Below, in pieces: positions 25,374 to 35,095 of a stretch of DNA of 64,000 nt. Made by a program: the position numbers and the translations under genes. The notes beneath the pieces were generated by a model. That model did not search any database. It was not told where the DNA came from and was given only the letters and a program-made list of their open reading frames with translations. Numbering within the stretch: position 1 is the first letter of the stretch; each line of letters begins with the position of its first letter. Source of the stretch: Chloroflexota bacterium (GTDB lineage: Bacteria > Chloroflexota > Anaerolineae > J036 > Brachytrichaceae); the NCBI GenBank assembly GCA_025354985.1, contig JANXLU010000087.1:1-64000 (forward strand), given 5' to 3'.

Positions 25374-27752
25374 CTAGCGAACCCGAATGCGCATTAGTTC
25401 AATTTGAGTCCCGGCATACTGACCGCGCGCGTCGTAAGCGGCGATTTTTGGAAAGTCACTTACCGGCAAATACCAGACGAGTAGCAAGCTATATACGCCC
25501 GGAGGAGCTTTCGGATCTATGGCAATCAGCGTAGTAACTGTTTGCACAGATCCAATTTGCCAGGACTGGGTTCCCGGCCCGGCGTCGACCTGGCCAACTT
25601 TGCGCGCCTGGCTATCAATCAATTGCAGGCTAAGGTTGTAATTTTCTGGTGGTTGCCTGGTAACTGACCAGGTCGTGGTGACCGGAATTGACATGCCGGG
25701 CGAGCCTGATAGAGACCCAAGCTCAAACGATATTAGGTTCATTCCCGCGGAAAAGGCAAGGTTAACCGACTGGGGATTATTCGCAAGTGACATTTGGGTG
25801 ACGTCTATCCATTCCTCACCGGATGGAAGCCTAAGCCTCGCGCCCGTTACAGGGTCATATACACCAACCCGGACTTTAAGCGTCCGTTGCACGCGGGTGG
25901 TTGCAGCAAGTGTGTTCATGGGAACAACGTAAAAGTCTGACCACTGGCGCGGTGCCGATACGTTCGATGTACCTATATTGCCCTGGCCGGGATGCATATC
26001 ACGCTGGGCAACAATCACCTCGTTGTCATCAACCAAATGAACAAACACGCTGAGGTCGGATTGACTGGGTGCGAGCAGCTTCCAGGATAAGCTGACTCGG
26101 ACCGAATCTCCAGGTGAGACACGGTGCTGTTCTTCTTCTGTTTCCGAGTTAGGGAAAATGCTGACCGCTGAGTCGGTGCGTCTTTGACCGGTTGCTTCGG
26201 CCGTCTCCAGCGTAATGACGCCACCAAAGGTGGCATTAACGATCTCAGCCCGGTTCAATGGCGGTGTGTTTTTAGGTTGGGCATACGTTGGCGCGATAAC
26301 TGCAAACGGAACTATGATGACCATAACCGCCACGCCGCACGCCACAACATAAAACAGCTTGCGAGAAAGCCGCAACAGCCCAAACGACAGCGCACAAGCG
26401 ATCACGCTGATGGCAGGGAACAGCAGGCGACCCTGGGAGGCCGGCGTCAGGGAGCTCCAACGCAGCAAACCCACCATAACAACCACCAACCAAACGGCGG
26501 CCAAGGTGGTGGGGAAAAGCGATTGCGCAGCCCCCGCACCATTGCGCGAAGGTGATCGTGCGATAACACGTGAGTGAAATGCTGCAACGATGAGCCCCAC
26601 ACCCGAAAGCAGCAACACACCATTCAGAATATCGTACAACAACGGAGGCATGATGACGTTTAGCGTGCCAAATACACCCCAAAACGCCCAGATAAACCCT
26701 TCCCGCTCGCTCCATAGTTGCGCAAGGGTGGCAGGTGGTTCACGGCGCCCCACCGCGTCAAGAAATGCATTCCAACCAAGCAGGTCACCATACAGGATTT
26801 GGTTGCGCACAAACCACCAGCCACACACCAACGCGGTCACAATAACAAATATACCCAGCCATTTGAAAAGCCGACTCAGATTGGAATTGGAGTGACGAGA
26901 AATGCGGTTTTGTGGCTCGCGGTCCGGCCAGATATTGTGCCCGCACCACCAAGCCATTAGTGCCGCCAGCCCGAACAAGCCAACCAAACCCGCACCACTT
27001 ACCTTGCTCAACGCACCTGCGCCCGCAAGCAACCCGGACATAAGTGCGCTGCCAAGGCGTAGATCGCGCAACCGGATAGTGCGCAGAGCAAACCAAAGGC
27101 TGGCTGTACTTAGGGTGATGGCAAGGGTGTCGTTGTTGATGCTGCCGCTGATAAACGCAAACATTGGCACACAGGCGCACAAAATGGCCGCACCCAGGCG
27201 AAACAGCCGGCCGGAAGGCGCAGACAGACTCGGTGCCGCCACCCATAGCTCACATGCCACCAAATATGTAAACCAAACGGTCATTGCACCCAGCAGAGCG
27301 CCAAACAATCGCGCAATGTGGATGGCAAGAGACGCTCGCGTCCACGGCCAAGATTCGGCTTGGCTGTGCATAACGGCGTTTGCATTACCGTCATCGGTTG
27401 GGACGCCCATATCGACATGCACATTCAGCCTGCGCAGATCACGCCAGTTTGATTGATCAAACGGTGCCGTTAGTGCCGCGGCAAGGACATAATACAGTGG
27501 CGGTTGGCTACCCTCTTGCCGCCAGGGAGCGACGCTGTCTGAATCATCCTTATGTTGTATTGGCAGCCCATTACCAACGGCAAGGTGCAGCACAAATGGG
27601 TAATGCCATAGTTCGTCACTCGCTTCAAACAAAGGCGTGACAATGCTATACGTTGCGAATAGCAAAAAGCTTGCAACTGCAACCAGGATCGCAACTAAAC
27701 GCTCTCGCCGATCTGCCAGCTGCGCTTCAAGGTCAGCTGGCGGAGACACCAT
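25374..27752 (-). CDS. DUF2142-type polytopic membrane protein, predicted glycosyltransferase-like
   Basis: The first 500 residues contain about eleven or twelve transmembrane helices. The first luminal loop begins with FEASDELWHYPFV, the acidic motif used for catalysis in GT-C/ArnT-like enzymes and kept in DUF2142 proteins. Residues 510-792 form soluble beta-sandwich regions (SWKLLAPSQSDLSVFVHLVDD ...), probably outside the cell. It may transfer a sugar from a lipid carrier to an envelope acceptor. The start overlaps the upstream coiled-coil gene by 20 nt, so the two share a transcript. Confidence 0.75.
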   Translation of the reverse strand: MVSPPADLEAQLADRRERLVAILVAVASFLLFATYSIVTPLFEASDELWHYPFVLHLAVGNGLPIQHKDDSDSVAPWRQEGSQPPLYYVLAAALTAPFDQSNWRDLRRLNVHVDMGVPTDDGNANAVMHSQAESWPWTRASLAIHIARLFGALLGAMTVWFTYLVACELWVAAPSLSAPSGRLFRLGAAILCACVPMFAFISGSINNDTLAITLSTASLWFALRTIRLRDLRLGSALMSGLLAGAGALSKVSGAGLVGLFGLAALMAWWCGHNIWPDREPQNRISRHSNSNLSRLFKWLGIFVIVTALVCGWWFVRNQILYGDLLGWNAFLDAVGRREPPATLAQLWSEREGFIWAFWGVFGTLNVIMPPLLYDILNGVLLLSGVGLIVAAFHSRVIARSPSRNGAGAAQSLFPTTLAAVWLVVVMVGLLRWSSLTPASQGRLLFPAISVIACALSFGLLRLSRKLFYVVACGVAVMVIIVPFAVIAPTYAQPKNTPPLNRAEIVNATFGGVITLETAEATGQRRTDSAVSIFPNSETEEEQHRVSPGDSVRVSLSWKLLAPSQSDLSVFVHLVDDNEVIVAQRDMHPGQGNIGTSNVSAPRQWSDFYVVPMNTLAATTRVQRTLKVRVGVYDPVTGARLRLPSGEEWIDVTQMSLANNPQSVNLAFSAGMNLISFELGSLSGSPGMSIPVTTTWSVTRQPPENYNLSLQLIDSQARKVGQVDAGPGTQSWQIGSVQTVTTLIAIDPKAPPGVYSLLLVWYLPVSDFPKIAAYDARGQYAGTQIELMRIRVR

Positions 27753-28218
27753 TTTGTCGCTCTAGCAAGGCGGCGCGACTGGTTTCCAGCTTGGCAACAC
27801 CATTGGTCGCAATACCCGCCAGGTGTTCAAGTTGTTCGTTCAACTGCTTTAAGGTCGAAATGGCATAACTATCCGCATCCGCACGAAGCCTATCCGCTTC
27901 CATCCGCGCGCGCTCCTCAATCGAAACTGCGCGCTGCTGGGCAAGCGCAGTAATGCTGCTGTGCTCGGCGAGCTGGGCTGCTTCCTCATGCGCATTGCCC
28001 CGCAGTCGATCAGCCTCTTCACGAGCCGAATTTATGATTCGATCACGTTCTTGTTCAATCTGCTGTGCCTTCTTAATTTCCTCGGGAATGGCAATCACCA
28101 TCTGGTCAATCAATTGGAAGGCGCGAGACGCATCGACCATGCGCATTTGGGTGCCTGGTAATCGCCGACTTTCCATTATGACGGTCTCCAGCCGCTGGAG
28201 CAGATGTTGCAAATCCAT
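27733..28218 (-). CDS. Coiled-coil protein resembling the b/H stalk subunits of rotary ATPases
   Basis: The 161-residue protein is almost entirely helical and charged. A small N-terminal helical region (MDLQHLLQRLETVIMESRRL) is followed by a long coiled coil (EEIKKAQQIEQERDRIINSAREEADRL and on). It has no transmembrane segment, unlike a true AtpF. Similarity to ATPase stalks or DivIVA-like proteins is compositional, so the function is unknown. It overlaps the DUF2142 gene. Confidence 0.6.
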   Translation of the reverse strand: MDLQHLLQRLETVIMESRRLPGTQMRMVDASRAFQLIDQMVIAIPEEIKKAQQIEQERDRIINSAREEADRLRGNAHEEAAQLAEHSSITALAQQRAVSIEERARMEADRLRADADSYAISTLKQLNEQLEHLAGIATNGVAKLETSRAALLERQNGVSAS

Positions 28219-28272
28219 GTCACGGTAAATTCTAGCGCAAGTCCTTCGGACAAGATTTTTCAGGTCAACGCC

Positions 28273-28797
28273 TTATCGCAAACCCGACCGAATAAAGGAC
28301 GCAACCACTTGACGTTGCAAGAATACATACAGGACAAAAATCGGCAGGCTGGCTAGGCTGGCACCGGCCATGAGTGCTCCCCATTGGTTGCCTTCGGAGG
28401 TCAAAAACATGCGCAATCCAACCTGGATCACCGAATCTTCGGCATGGTTTGTGACCAGCAGTGGCCAAAAATACTCGTTCCAGGACGAGATTAACAGTAG
28501 TGCGGCGAGGGCTGCCAACGGCGCGCGCAGGTTTGGTGTGATGACCCGCTATAGGAGTGACCTGTTGCCCACGCCATCTATGCAGGCTGCGTCGTCGAGT
28601 TCAGTTGGAAACGCCCGCATGTGCCTTAGCAATACGTTGATGGCAAATGCCGATGCCAGTTGGGGCACCACCATGGCAGACATGAAATTTAACCAACCCA
28701 ATTGCGAGAGCAACAGGTAATTTGGAATCATGATGAGTAGGAGGCTGCCCAGCCGAACTTGGCGCGTTTTGAAAGAAACGACCCCGCTCATGCGCAA
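28273..28797 (-). pseudogene. Remnant of a carbohydrate ABC transporter permease (MalG/UgpE type)
   Basis: Two same-frame ORF pieces are separated by one in-frame TAG at 28549-28551. The first reads LLIMIPNYLLLSQLGWLNF through AFPTELDDAACIDGVGNRSLL. The second continues RVITPNLRAPL and ISSWNEYFWPLLVTN to a normal C-terminus. The stop interrupts the EAA loop that contacts the ATPase, where a Trp (TGG) is likely in homologues. The N-terminal hundred or so residues with the first helices are missing, and the upstream end runs into the M20 peptidase gene. No binding protein, second permease or ATPase is nearby. This is a decayed gene, not a recoding site. Confidence 0.85.
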
Positions 28798-30113
28798 AAC
28801 TTCCGAGTGATGTCCGATATCACCTGCAGCCCAAACTTCAGGTTGGCAACGCTGATACGCTCATCATGCGCGTGCGCAAGACCCATCATCGCCGGGCCCT
28901 CATATCGCGTGGGTATGAACCCGTACACCTTCGTTCCAAGCTTGGTTACAAATCTGGCATCGGTGCCACCGGTTATCAATCCAGGGACTACGATTGCGCC
29001 GGGAACATGGTCGGATACGACGTCGCGAATTGTGCCCAATAAAGGCGACGCCGGATCACTCTCCTGGGCGGGGCTGAAATGTCCAAATTCGATGTCAACC
29101 CCGTCACCAACGACTGCGCGAACTTCGCTCGCGATTGAGTCGGCAGTCGTTCCGGGTAGCACGCGGCAATCCACATGTGCGACAGCTTCCGCCGGGATCA
29201 CGTTGATTTTTGTTCCCGCCTGAAGGATCGTGGGCGTGGCGGTATTGCGAAACATGGCGTTGATCCGACGTTTGATTGGCTCTGCCACGGGCAACTCCGC
29301 CAGAGCGTCCTCGTGATGCCTCTCGTCCAGGAGACCCAGCAACAACTCTCCAAGAGGGGCGCTGAGCCCGGAAGCTACCGATGTGACAAATGCCCTGGTT
29401 GTGCTTGTGACATGCAGGGGCAATGGCGTTTCAATGACCTTCACAAGCGCCCTTGCCAGGGGCAAAATAGCATTATCGGTATGTGGCTGCGAGGCGTGTC
29501 CGGGTGCACCATGACCGCGGAGGGTGAACCGCGCGGCCCCTTTCTCGCCGGTGCTGCACACAAAGAAGCTTTTGCCTTCCAACTCAAGGCTGGTCGCCCC
29601 ACCCTCGGTAATAGCATAGTCGGCGGTGATCAGGTGCGGATGGTTTTGAACCATCCATGCGGCGCCCATCTGTCCACCTACTTCCTCGTCTGCATTGGCC
29701 ATAAAAATAACATCGCGCTTTAAGGATACTTTGTCGCGCTTCAGCTGGATAAACGTCATGAGATTCATGGCCACCATGTGCTTCATGTCCGTGGCTCCCC
29801 GCCCCCAAACAACCCCGTCAAGCAGTTCACCGCTAAACGGTGCACGTTGCCACTTGTCTGCTTCCGCGGGCACGACGTCCACATGACCAAACAACATAAA
29901 GGGCGCGAGGCTGCCATCACCCGTTAACCGGGCCACCAAATTGCCACGCCCGGGCGCGCTCTCCAATAACGTGGATTGAATACCTTCCGACTTGAGCAGT
30001 CGCGCAATGTATTCAATGCATGGCGTCTCATTTCCGGGCGGATTCGTCGTGTCGAATCGAATAAGGTTTTGAAGTATTTGCACGATTTCAGAGGTTTGGG
30101 CGTGGACATTCAT
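28788..30113 (-). CDS. M20-family metallopeptidase/deacylase (ArgE/DapE/CPG2-like)
   Basis: The 441-residue protein has the di-zinc signature: FGHVDVVPA, GRGATDMKHMVAM, NADEEVGGQMGA and ITEGG. A dimerisation insert lies between residues about 190 and 310, where GHGAPGHASQPHTDNAI supplies the conserved His. It should hydrolyse N-acyl amino acids or dipeptides in the cytosol. M20 subfamilies cannot be told apart here, so the biological substrate is open. GATAAT ends 8 nt before the ATG. Confidence 0.88.
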   Translation of the reverse strand: MNVHAQTSEIVQILQNLIRFDTTNPPGNETPCIEYIARLLKSEGIQSTLLESAPGRGNLVARLTGDGSLAPFMLFGHVDVVPAEADKWQRAPFSGELLDGVVWGRGATDMKHMVAMNLMTFIQLKRDKVSLKRDVIFMANADEEVGGQMGAAWMVQNHPHLITADYAITEGGATSLELEGKSFFVCSTGEKGAARFTLRGHGAPGHASQPHTDNAILPLARALVKVIETPLPLHVTSTTRAFVTSVASGLSAPLGELLLGLLDERHHEDALAELPVAEPIKRRINAMFRNTATPTILQAGTKINVIPAEAVAHVDCRVLPGTTADSIASEVRAVVGDGVDIEFGHFSPAQESDPASPLLGTIRDVVSDHVPGAIVVPGLITGGTDARFVTKLGTKVYGFIPTRYEGPAMMGLAHAHDERISVANLKFGLQVISDITRKFCA

Positions 30114-30226
30114 GGCGCAACATTATCGTCTTTCCCGTGATCGCCCCCCAGTCTGCGGTCCAACGCTAAAAACTGGCAGAATTGCGTTTGCGAAGCTGTA
30201 ACGGCGAATCGGTATAGTCACGCATA

Positions 30227-30426
30227 GTGAGCAATATTTCAGAACCAAAAGGCTACGTGACCAGTGATTACCTGCGGATGCCGTAACAACCAAGACGATC
30301 TCTTCTGAAGAATTTGCAAGAATTCATCAAAGCCTGTTGCGATCTGACAGCAAGGGCGAATTCTTTGCAACCGTCACGGGTATTACGATCTCGGGTCGCA
30401 AGCCGGAGCATGCCGGGATCGGTTAG
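30227..30426 (+). pseudogene. Internally deleted SAM-dependent methyltransferase relic
   Basis: A GTG at 30227 begins SNISEPKGYVTSDYLRMP then stops. The other frame picks up ISSEEFARIHQSLLRSDSKG and ends FFATVTGITISGRKPEHAG. These look like the very N-terminus and the very C-terminus of one class I methyltransferase, with the whole SAM-binding middle missing. A TATAGT box still stands 8 nt before the GTG. This fills most of the 364-nt gap between the M20 and rfbA genes. The assignment is by eye. Confidence 0.55.
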
Positions 30427-30463
30427 GTGTGCCGGCATTAGTTGCATTGGACGTGAACACAGG

Positions 30464-30469
30464 TACACT
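30464..30469 (+). promoter_or_regulatory. -10-like hexamer for leaderless rfbA
   Basis: TACACT lies 8 nt before the rfbA ATG, and TTGCAT lies 16 nt further upstream as a possible -35. No Shine-Dalgarno is present. Confidence 0.4.
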
Positions 30470-30477
30470 TAACCTAA

Positions 30478-31341
30478 ATGAAAGGTATTTTGCTGGCCGG
30501 CGGTAAAGGAACCCGGCTATATCCCATCACCACATCGATCTCAAAGCAAATTCTTCCGGTATTTAACAAGCCAATGATCTATTACCCGATGTCGGTGCTG
30601 ATGCTCGCCGGTATTCGTGACATTTTGATTATTTCCTCGCCAGAACACATTGGGCTGTATCGCGACTTGTTTGGCGATGGCACCATGCTGGGTCTCAGGC
30701 TGAATTATGCGGTTCAACCTGAACCAAAAGGTGTCGCCCAGGCGTTAACCATCGGGGCGGATTTTATTGGTTCCGATCCTTCGGCCCTTATTTTTGGTGA
30801 CAACTTTTTGTATGGTCACGGGTTGTCCGAGTTGATTGTGCGCGCCGGCAAACTCACGGATGGCGCGCTTGTATTTGCCTATCGGGTGCTAGACGCCCGA
30901 CCCTACGGCGTGGTGGAATTTGACAAGGACATGAATGCCCTGAGCATAGAGGAAAAGCCACAAAAACCGAAGAGCAACTACGCCGTGACTGGTCTATATT
31001 TCTATGACAAACACGTGGTTGAGATTGCCCGTGCGCTAAAACCTTCCGCACGCGGGGAGTATGAGATTACGCATGTAAACGCGGAATATCTGGCTCGCAA
31101 AAAACTCAAGGTCGAAATTTTGGGACGTGGATTCTCGTGGCTGGACATGGGCACTCATGAGAGCCTGCTGGAAGCATCCAATTTTGTGCAAACCATTGAA
31201 CATCGTCAGGGCCTTATGGTTGCCTGTCTTGAGGAAATTGCATTTAATCAGGGTTGGATTACCCGGGATCAACTGCTGAAATCGGCTTCCATAAGCCGCG
31301 ACAATGAATATTGCCGGTATCTGAGCGATTTGGCCGCATAG
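30478..31341 (+). CDS. rfbA: Glucose-1-phosphate thymidylyltransferase
   Basis: The enzyme makes dTDP-glucose from dTTP and glucose-1-phosphate, the first step to dTDP-rhamnose. The nucleotidyltransferase signature [18 protein letters not shown] opens the protein. [15 protein letters not shown], the sugar-binding [12 protein letters not shown] and IFGDNFLYG follow. Length 287 is exactly that of RmlA/RfbA enzymes. No rfbB, C or D is adjacent. The stop lies 1 nt from the stop of the convergent haem-protein gene. Confidence 0.95.
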   Translation: MKGILLAGGKGTRLYPITTSISKQILPVFNKPMIYYPMSVLMLAGIRDILIISSPEHIGLYRDLFGDGTMLGLRLNYAVQPEPKGVAQALTIGADFIGSDPSALIFGDNFLYGHGLSELIVRAGKLTDGALVFAYRVLDARPYGVVEFDKDMNALSIEEKPQKPKSNYAVTGLYFYDKHVVEIARALKPSARGEYEITHVNAEYLARKKLKVEILGRGFSWLDMGTHESLLEASNFVQTIEHRQGLMVACLEEIAFNQGWITRDQLLKSASISRDNEYCRYLSDLAA

Positions 31342-31342
31342 G

Positions 31343-33577
31343 TCACCGCGCAACCAAAGGGACAAAGGCGCGGGGCTGGGGTGGACCTGCTGCAACGGTT
31401 GCTTTCCACTGGTTTAAGAGCTGCAGCAAGGCGGCCGGTGAGGAACTCGGGGGTAAATTTCCAGCCTGATCCCGCTCATTAATACCGTGACAATTGGTGC
31501 ACATACGCACCTCGCCCGGCTGGAATGAAACCCAGTATCGTTCTCTAACGACAGCCGTCCCGGCACCGTCAGTGAGCTGCCAGGACAGCGCACGCTGCGC
31601 CGGGACAAATGCCGCGACCGAGCCATCAACTGAAACTGCGACGCTGCCGGCTGGCGCTCCACCACCCGTGCCGTTTGCACCCAGCGCGGCCGGGTCATGC
31701 AACACTTGGGCCAGTACGCGGCGACCGAATTTCGAAGCTGAAGATCCCGCGTCGAGCCCGCGAATCAAATCGGCTTGAAATAACTGTAGACGTGCCACGT
31801 CATAGACCTTTCCGGGGCTGCCTATGGTTTGAACCCCACCCGGAACCCGCAGGTTGAACGGTTGTTGTTTGTCAAAATCATCGCGCTGTGTCACATTGCG
31901 CGTGATCAGAACCGCAAGATTTTTCTGCCGCAACCAGGATTGAAAATCGCCTCGATTAACACCAGCTTGTACAAACATCTGCTGCTCCGGCGTCGCCGCG
32001 ATGGGCGGTGCGATTACCACCGGGCGTGGGCGTGCGCGCACCTCGACAGGCTGCAGCTCCCAAAGGGGCCCGGAGTAACTAATTAAGGTGTCAGGGTCCC
32101 ACCAACTTACTGTTTTGGCAATTCCAGGAGTCAATGATTGATCCGGCACCCAAAATCCCGAGTTCAACTTTAGGGTCTTTACGCGATAGTCGTAACGTGA
32201 CAATGGCTGGCTGCTTGTGCCAACATTTGCATCCTCACGCGTGGTGTTCGCGTGAACGGCCACGAGCGTACCATCGCTCAACGGCGAAGGGTCACGATAG
32301 AACCCGGTGTGAGCAACGGTTGGTGTGGTGGCCACATTCGCCGTGGCCGGATTCGTCACATACGATACTTTGACCACATCAGCATCGGTTCCAGGTGGAA
32401 CGCTCATGCTAATAATCATTCCAGAGGCGTGGGTTTGAAACTCCGGTGCATCAACGCCAAAGTAGACGCCAGGATGCGACGGGTCCTCCTTTATTTGAAG
32501 CATATTGCGAATGGCGTTTGGATTTGCGCGGGAGAGCTGACCAAAATAGTCATAAACATTTGGATCATCTTTTATGGAGGCCGGTATATAAGCCTGCAAT
32601 TCATGGCGTCCCAAATGCCCCAGCGTTTCGCTGGCCGTGCCATCCTCGTTAATCGTCCAGGGAAAGAACTGATTGAACGAGTGGCCATAGAGATTTGTGC
32701 CGGCCAGCAGGTCTGTTCGCGACGAGCGCGGTTCCGGATAGACCTCTGTGTTGAGCTTTAGGGCAGCGGCACCAACGTCTTCGCTGGCATAGTTGAACGT
32801 GCAATAACTGCATGGACCACCGTGTTCGGCGTCGGTATCAGCCTGTTGATCGCGCTGCAGGTGATCCCACTGGCTGAAGACGACCCTACCAAAACTATCC
32901 ACGATTGGCGTGAAGTTTCCAGACGGAGCATGGTTCAATAATGCAAGTCCGCCAGTGCCCGGATTTAGCTTCCACAAGCCGGTCACGGTGGGCTGTTCTT
33001 CATATTCGTCCAGCTGCGGATACAAATGTTCAGAACCATCTCGTGGACGGTCGCTTGTAAAAATGATCTGATCGTCCGACGCATATATGGGCGACACATT
33101 GTTGTGCCCAACCGGCTGCCCATTCACCCGGGCAATTGCAACGGTGTCAGTGTTGCCAAGCCCGCTGATCTCGTAGATCTGAAAGAAATATGCTTGATCT
33201 TGATATTGAGCGGTCGGTGCACCAACAACCATGCTAAAAAGCGCCTTGGTTCCGCTCCAGTGGACGGATGGGTCACGGACTGCAATCGCGGAAGCGCCCT
33301 GCAACCCCGACGTGCCGTAACCGGCCGCGGCCGTCAAATTTTTTAGACTGCCGTCCGCATAGCGGATATACAGATCGCCACCGCGACCAACGCTGGCAAG
33401 CGAGCCCCGATGATTGCCAAAAACCGAACCAATGGTCGTGAAGTCCCCCGGAATTGGCACCTGGGTAACAAATAAGATTGGATTAGTAGGCAGGCCAGTC
33501 ACATTGGGCAAAATAGGCTGCCCTACAGACCCAACGATTACAAGCGCCACAAACCCACGAAGCGATGATAACCTCAT
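31343..33577 (-). CDS. Secreted HzsA-related protein with c-type haem motif
   Basis: The product starts with a signal peptide (RLSSLRGFVALVIVGSVG). A beta-propeller-like region follows (GGDLYIRYADGSLKNLTAAAG, AVRDPSVHWSGTKALFSMVVG, IIFTSDRPRD). A conserved CSYCTFNY lies near residue 270 and a haem c motif MCTNCHG lies near residue 700. This arrangement matches proteins annotated as related to the hydrazine synthase alpha subunit. Hydrazine synthesis is not implied, because the beta and gamma subunits are absent. The tail ends AFVPLVAR, like three other secreted proteins here. A paralogue lies at 55.5-58.1 kb. It likely handles electrons or a small molecule outside the membrane. Confidence 0.72.
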   Translation of the reverse strand: MRLSSLRGFVALVIVGSVGQPILPNVTGLPTNPILFVTQVPIPGDFTTIGSVFGNHRGSLASVGRGGDLYIRYADGSLKNLTAAAGYGTSGLQGASAIAVRDPSVHWSGTKALFSMVVGAPTAQYQDQAYFFQIYEISGLGNTDTVAIARVNGQPVGHNNVSPIYASDDQIIFTSDRPRDGSEHLYPQLDEYEEQPTVTGLWKLNPGTGGLALLNHAPSGNFTPIVDSFGRVVFSQWDHLQRDQQADTDAEHGGPCSYCTFNYASEDVGAAALKLNTEVYPEPRSSRTDLLAGTNLYGHSFNQFFPWTINEDGTASETLGHLGRHELQAYIPASIKDDPNVYDYFGQLSRANPNAIRNMLQIKEDPSHPGVYFGVDAPEFQTHASGMIISMSVPPGTDADVVKVSYVTNPATANVATTPTVAHTGFYRDPSPLSDGTLVAVHANTTREDANVGTSSQPLSRYDYRVKTLKLNSGFWVPDQSLTPGIAKTVSWWDPDTLISYSGPLWELQPVEVRARPRPVVIAPPIAATPEQQMFVQAGVNRGDFQSWLRQKNLAVLITRNVTQRDDFDKQQPFNLRVPGGVQTIGSPGKVYDVARLQLFQADLIRGLDAGSSASKFGRRVLAQVLHDPAALGANGTGGGAPAGSVAVSVDGSVAAFVPAQRALSWQLTDGAGTAVVRERYWVSFQPGEVRMCTNCHGINERDQAGNLPPSSSPAALLQLLNQWKATVAAGPPQPRAFVPLVAR

Positions 33578-33585
33578 TGTTTGCT

Positions 33586-33614
33586 ATAGTATTGCGAACA
33601 ATGAGAGAACGCAA
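33586..33614 (-). promoter_or_regulatory. Promoter of the first HzsA-related gene
   Basis: On the minus strand TTGCGT and TACTAT are separated by 17 nt, and the ATG follows 8 nt after the -10. TTGCG and CGCAA form an inverted repeat across the spacer that could be an operator. Confidence 0.4.
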
Positions 33615-33698
33615 ACCAAGCATGCGCGCATCCTCCGAGCTTCTCAGCGGAGTCAAATAATCACGAGCTTTCGCGCGTGAACTGTCGCCAAAAAGGCG

Positions 33699-35066
33699 TC
33701 AGCTGGGTTTGTATTGAAAAGTATCGATTGTGGACCGAAATCGTCGCCACATCAGAAACGCCATTACCGGCGTCAGCACGGCGAAAACTGTCCAAACCGT
33801 TACGAGCGCACCACCTACAAGGTTCAACAGAAGTGCCGCCGTCAGCACGATAATCCACAGGCCGCCACCAAAGATGATGAGCGGTGTGCTCGTGTTACCA
33901 GTACCCCGCAGTCCGCCGGCCTGCACGAAGAGAATCGCCAGGGCGGGCATGCTAAGCGCCTGAACCCGGGTGGAGTTGGTTCCCGCCTCAATCACGGCCG
34001 GATCAGACGTGAACGCCGCCAAAATGACTGGAGCGAGAACAAATAGTATCGCCCCGAAACCGCTCATCCAGATCAGCGCCCATTCCATCGCGATCCGGGT
34101 TGCGGCTGCACCATCGCGAATATTGCGAGCGCCGACCGCCTGACCAACCAGCGCCGTGGCGGCGATAGAAAATCCGAACCCGGGTAAGAATGCGAGCGAA
34201 AGCGCGTTAAATGAAATTCGCATCGCCGCCAACACCACGGTGCCAAGCTGACCCAGCACAACCGTAAGCACAAAAAAGGCGCCTGCCACCAAAATTTGTT
34301 CAAGGGCGGCCGGAATGCCAATCGCCATGACCGTGCGCGCAATGGCCACATCGGGACGCCAGGCACCCCGCCCCCGAATACTGATGCCACCGCGCCCGCG
34401 CCAGAGAACGGTCAGCAACACGGCGAGTGCAATGCCACGCGCAATAAACGTGGCCCAGGCACTCCCGACCGGACCAAGTTCCGGTAACCCGAGCCTGCCA
34501 TAGATCAATCCGTAAGCCAATGGAATGTTGATCACATTTGCGATCGTTGTGGTTATGAGAGGCGTGCGCGAATCACCGGCGCCGCGCAACACGCCGCCCC
34601 CAATAAACAACCCCACCAAAACAACCACCGTGCCCATGGTGACGTGCATATAGCCCAGAGCTATATCGGCCGCCGCTGGCTCAAGACCAAACAGGCGGAC
34701 CAATGGCGATGCACCAATATATCCGGCGATGGCCAAAGGTATCGAAACAAGCGCGCTCCAAACCAGGGATTGGCGGGCAAGATTGCTGGCGCGCGTCATG
34801 TCTTTGGCGCCATACGCCTGTGCCACCAGCACGGAAGCGCCGATTGCCAGCGCAGACAACGCAGACAACAAAAATTGCATCATTTGCACCGCGACTCCCA
34901 CACCAGCGAGTGCAATTGCGCTGTAGGCCAGCTGCGACACCAGCCACGTATCAACGACACCCAGCAATGTTTCCAAAAAGTTTTCGGCAATAACAGGCCA
35001 GGCCAAAGAAAATACCCGGCGACGGAGGCCGGGTGAGGGTTGCGGTGTTGAATTTGCGATGTTCAC
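33699..35066 (-). CDS. MATE-family efflux transporter
   Basis: The 455-residue protein has twelve predicted transmembrane helices in two similar halves. The typical N-terminal segment is present (VFSLAWPVIAENFLETLLGVVDTWLVSQL), as are AYGAKDMTRASNLARQS and, in the second half, LVGQAVGARN. MATE proteins export cationic drugs or metabolites using Na+ or H+. The start is GTG at 35066, with TATCAT 8 nt upstream. The selenoprotein-like gene lies 29 nt upstream on the same strand. Confidence 0.92.
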   Translation of the reverse strand: MNIANSTPQPSPGLRRRVFSLAWPVIAENFLETLLGVVDTWLVSQLAYSAIALAGVGVAVQMMQFLLSALSALAIGASVLVAQAYGAKDMTRASNLARQSLVWSALVSIPLAIAGYIGASPLVRLFGLEPAAADIALGYMHVTMGTVVVLVGLFIGGGVLRGAGDSRTPLITTTIANVINIPLAYGLIYGRLGLPELGPVGSAWATFIARGIALAVLLTVLWRGRGGISIRGRGAWRPDVAIARTVMAIGIPAALEQILVAGAFFVLTVVLGQLGTVVLAAMRISFNALSLAFLPGFGFSIAATALVGQAVGARNIRDGAAATRIAMEWALIWMSGFGAILFVLAPVILAAFTSDPAVIEAGTNSTRVQALSMPALAILFVQAGGLRGTGNTSTPLIIFGGGLWIIVLTAALLLNLVGGALVTVWTVFAVLTPVMAFLMWRRFRSTIDTFQYKPS

Positions 35067-35095
35067 GGCGGCGAATGATATCCGCTCGTGATGAT

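Noticed and set aside
28549-28551. TAG in the ABC permease as a possible pyrrolysine or readthrough codon
   Set aside because: The N-terminal third of the gene is also missing and partner genes are absent, so decay explains it better.
31343-33577. Hydrazine synthase (anammox) function for the HzsA-related protein
   Set aside because: Only the propeller and one haem motif are shared; no beta or gamma subunit and no nitrogen genes are present.
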